Shown piece by piece: positions 61,679-64,000 of a DNA stretch of 64,000 bases. The translations under genes were made by a program, and so were the position numbers. The notes beneath the pieces are model-generated. The model had not been told where the DNA came from, did no database searches, and saw only the letters and a list, made by a program, of their open reading frames with translations. Within the stretch, counting starts at the first letter, position 1. Each line of letters opens with the position of its first letter. Source of the stretch: Rotaria macrura (lineage: Eukaryota > Rotifera > Eurotatoria > Philodinida > Philodinidae); assembly GCA_900239685.1 (NCBI GenBank), contig OENT01000010.1, positions 124,001 through 188,000 of the forward strand, in the 5' to 3' direction.

Positions 61679-63279
61679 ATGCACAATCATCAGACTAGTA
61701 TCGGCGATGAATCAACATCATCATCATCATCAAATAATACTACATCTGATTTTAAACCAGCATTTAATGAACTATTAAGAATTCAACAACAGCAACAACA
61801 ACAACAACAACAGCAGCAGCAGCAACAACAACAACATAATATTGCTGAAACACCACAATTAAATTATGCAACTCTTGTACCTGTTCAATCACTTGCAACT
61901 ACAAAAATTGAATTAGAAACACCAACAATGCATTATTATGATAGTTCACAACCATTAGCATCTACGAGTTATATGTTAACACAATCACCTTATGATTTAA
62001 ATCACACTATTGAAAATGCCAATGTCGATTTAGTATCATCTGCGACACGTCAACCTCCAACTACAACACCGACAACATCGGCTAATCGTCGCAGTAATAC
62101 ACCATCAAAACCTCCCTATTCGTATATAAGTCTTATTACAATGGCTATACAACACGCACCAACAGGCATGGTGACATTAAATGATATCTATCAATTTATT
62201 ATGAACGTATTTCCATATTACCGACAAAATCAGCAACGTTGGCAAAATTCTATACGTCATTCATTATCATTTAATGATTGTTTTGTTAAAGTTCCACGTG
62301 GCCCTGATCGACCGGGCAAAGGTTCATATTGGACATTGCATCCTGATGCCGGTAATATGTTTGAAAATGGTTGTTATTTACGAAGACAAAAACGTTTTAA
62401 ATGTACAAAACAAGCATCTAAAACTCGATCACGTACATCCAATAATGGACAACAACAGCAGCAACAGCAATCAACATCGAGTATTATATTAACCAATATG
62501 AATAAAACTGATGCATCAGCATCAAATACTGATGAATCAGATGATGATAATGAGTCTATTGATAGTGGCAATGCTAGAGATGATGAACATCATCAACCAA
62601 TGACTATGGACGGGCAAGTTCATATGCCATTAACACGAACGTCCTCAACAACTCCGACACATATTTCACTCAATCATTCAAATGTAACTATTAATCATTT
62701 TACTGCACCTATACCCAAACTTTTATCGACTAATGAAGACAATTATCGTCAACAAACTAGTAAGTTTGAAAAGCGACTCAACAAACAACAATGAAAACTT
62801 AAAAATACTAATAATCTGATGTCTTTTAAGGCAATGGTGTTATGATTTCTCCTTCGTCCAAACAACATGAAACATGTCAATCAGTTCCACGTTCTCCTCA
62901 AACTCAACCACATCATCACCATCATCACCATCTTCTTCATCATCATTCCCATCAACATTATTCAAATGAACAACAACAACAACAGCAACAACAAGCACAA
63001 CAGTTTTCTACTATTCCTCACACACCTGTTTATGTTGATTTACAACCATTTCCATCTAGTACAACACCAACAGATATTGTCTATTCTGATAATGGTCCAA
63101 CATCAACGACAACAACAGCAAATTATTTTACAACTGAATCATCACCCTCATCATCAACTAATTCACTTCATCCACATTCATCATCTGCTTATTATTTTAC
63201 ACCATTTCCTCCAACGTCTTCACCATCAGTTATAACGAACAACAATGTCATTGACTATCAACAGCCGGTTCGGCTTTAG
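61679..63279 (+). CDS. FOXA: Forkhead transcription factor, FoxA class (copy 2)
   Basis: Two exons, 61679-62759 and 62831-63279, 509 residues. The forkhead domain at about residues 143-240 is undivided: [59 protein letters not shown], then [18 protein letters not shown] and [14 protein letters not shown]. It matches canonical FoxA better than copy 1 ([19 protein letters not shown]). The N-terminus carries a poly-Gln run of about 18, and the C-terminal half has an acidic patch ([13 protein letters not shown]), His-rich and Gln-rich runs and Ser/Thr-rich stretches. The intron lies late, after NYRQQT. I could not find the FSINNLM-type motif seen in copy 1. Tandem arrangement suggests local duplication, with intron positions that differ. 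Confidence 0.95.
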
Positions 63280-64000
63280 AGATATGAAAAAGACAGCAAC
63301 AAGAAAAAAAATATATATATACATAGAAAACCAAATCGACTAAGCAATACTGTGATGATGATGAAGAAACGAGAATGAATGATAATCATTAAATGTGTGT
63401 GTTTATGTGTGTGTGTGTGTGTGTGTGTATGTGTGTGTGCATGTCTATGTCTCCGTTCTAATTTATTCAGCTATGTCTTACAATGTGTACAGTGGATTCT
63501 TTATACTCTACCTCATCATTGTTCTTTATTGCATCATTCATTCATATTCTTATTTGAGTACGATACCAATATGCACCTTGTGAAGACATATTGTAGTAGG
63601 CTCAAGTAATAACGAGACAGGGGGGCTTTTTTCCATTGATTGATACTCAATTGATGCCGGTGGTGTTCCTCTTTTCTAACCTCCTCCTTCTTCTCCTCCC
63701 TATGTTTTTTTCTAGTAGACGAAACGAAAATGTCCTAGTGAAATTGACATGAACCTTACGGGGCTCTCCTTTCCTATTCAATTCGTACATTGATTCATTC
63801 CGCTACATACGCACAGAACGGGAGAGAGAGAGAGACACCCTAAAGCAAAAGAAGTAGTGATTGAAATTTTCTTTTCGTACAGTCTTCACCGCCATCATTG
63901 TTACTGCTTGTTTGATACCATGAGTATATGGAAGAAAAAAAAGAGAAAAAGAAGAAGAAGAAAGTAAACCATATATACCGTCTGTTTTACAGCTAGTCTA
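63280..64000. other. 3' flank of FoxA copy 2
   Basis: Contains a (GT)n microsatellite at about 63393-63440 and purine- or pyrimidine-rich patches. Short open frames across the GT run are repeat artefacts. No gene is seen before the window ends. Confidence 0.5.
63393..63440. repeat. (GT)n microsatellite, interrupted
   Basis: Roughly twenty GT units with a few single-base interruptions, about 115 bases after the FoxA copy 2 stop. Confidence 0.9.

Overview
The window is AT-rich animal nuclear DNA. Its genes have very short spliceosomal introns (many of 50-70 bases), with a few of 0.4-1.6 kb. Protein content is clearly metazoan: PIEZO, AFAP-type PH protein, WIP/verprolin, FoxA, SLC44 transporter, AP-1 sigma. 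Short introns, AT bias, tight gene spacing, a DUF4291 gene and small DNA-transposon relics fit a bdelloid rotifer or close relative. That assignment is inference; no single sequence here proves it.

Layout. 0.9-1.8 kb (-): proteasome assembly chaperone PSMG2. 2.2-19.4 kb (-): a complete PIEZO mechanosensitive channel gene of about 30 exons, perhaps with a further 5' exon at 20.2-20.5 kb. 21.3-21.8 kb (-): ribosomal protein eS19. 25.0-25.9 kb (+): NADH-cytochrome b5 reductase. 27.4-31.2 kb (+): AFAP-like double-PH protein. 31.8-33.9 kb (+): AP-1 sigma adaptin. 34.1-35.8 kb (+): mitochondrial t6A synthase OSGEPL1/Qri7. 38.3-42.9 kb (-): choline-transporter-like SLC44. 42.9-51.9 kb: gene-poor, with a GC-richer repeat island. 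51.9-53.3 kb (+): WIP/verprolin. 53.8-54.6 kb (-): DUF4291 protein. 58.3-59.5 and 61.7-63.3 kb (+): two tandem FoxA forkhead genes.

Exon models were built by hand from splice sites, reading phase and remembered family sequences. For PSMG2, AFAP, AP1S, OSGEPL1, SLC44, WIPF, DUF4291 and both FoxA genes, the summed exons are a multiple of three with no internal stop.

The most striking observation is duplicated alternative last exons in two unrelated genes. PIEZO has two in-phase terminal exons, each encoding the end of the pore (inner helix plus intracellular C-terminal domain). They differ at residues that line the pore or neck in mouse Piezo1. AP-1 sigma has three in-phase terminal exons, each encoding a different short C-terminal tail, and poly(A)-like signals lie between them. 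Other points: a hAT-type MITE with a perfect 8-bp target duplication in a PIEZO intron, a possible 111-codon N-terminal extension of PIEZO, an ATG-only first exon in AP1S, and FoxA paralogues with different intron positions.

The genes are mostly unrelated housekeeping and developmental genes, so no operon-like logic is claimed. No retroviral, Polinton or CRISPR-like element was recognised.
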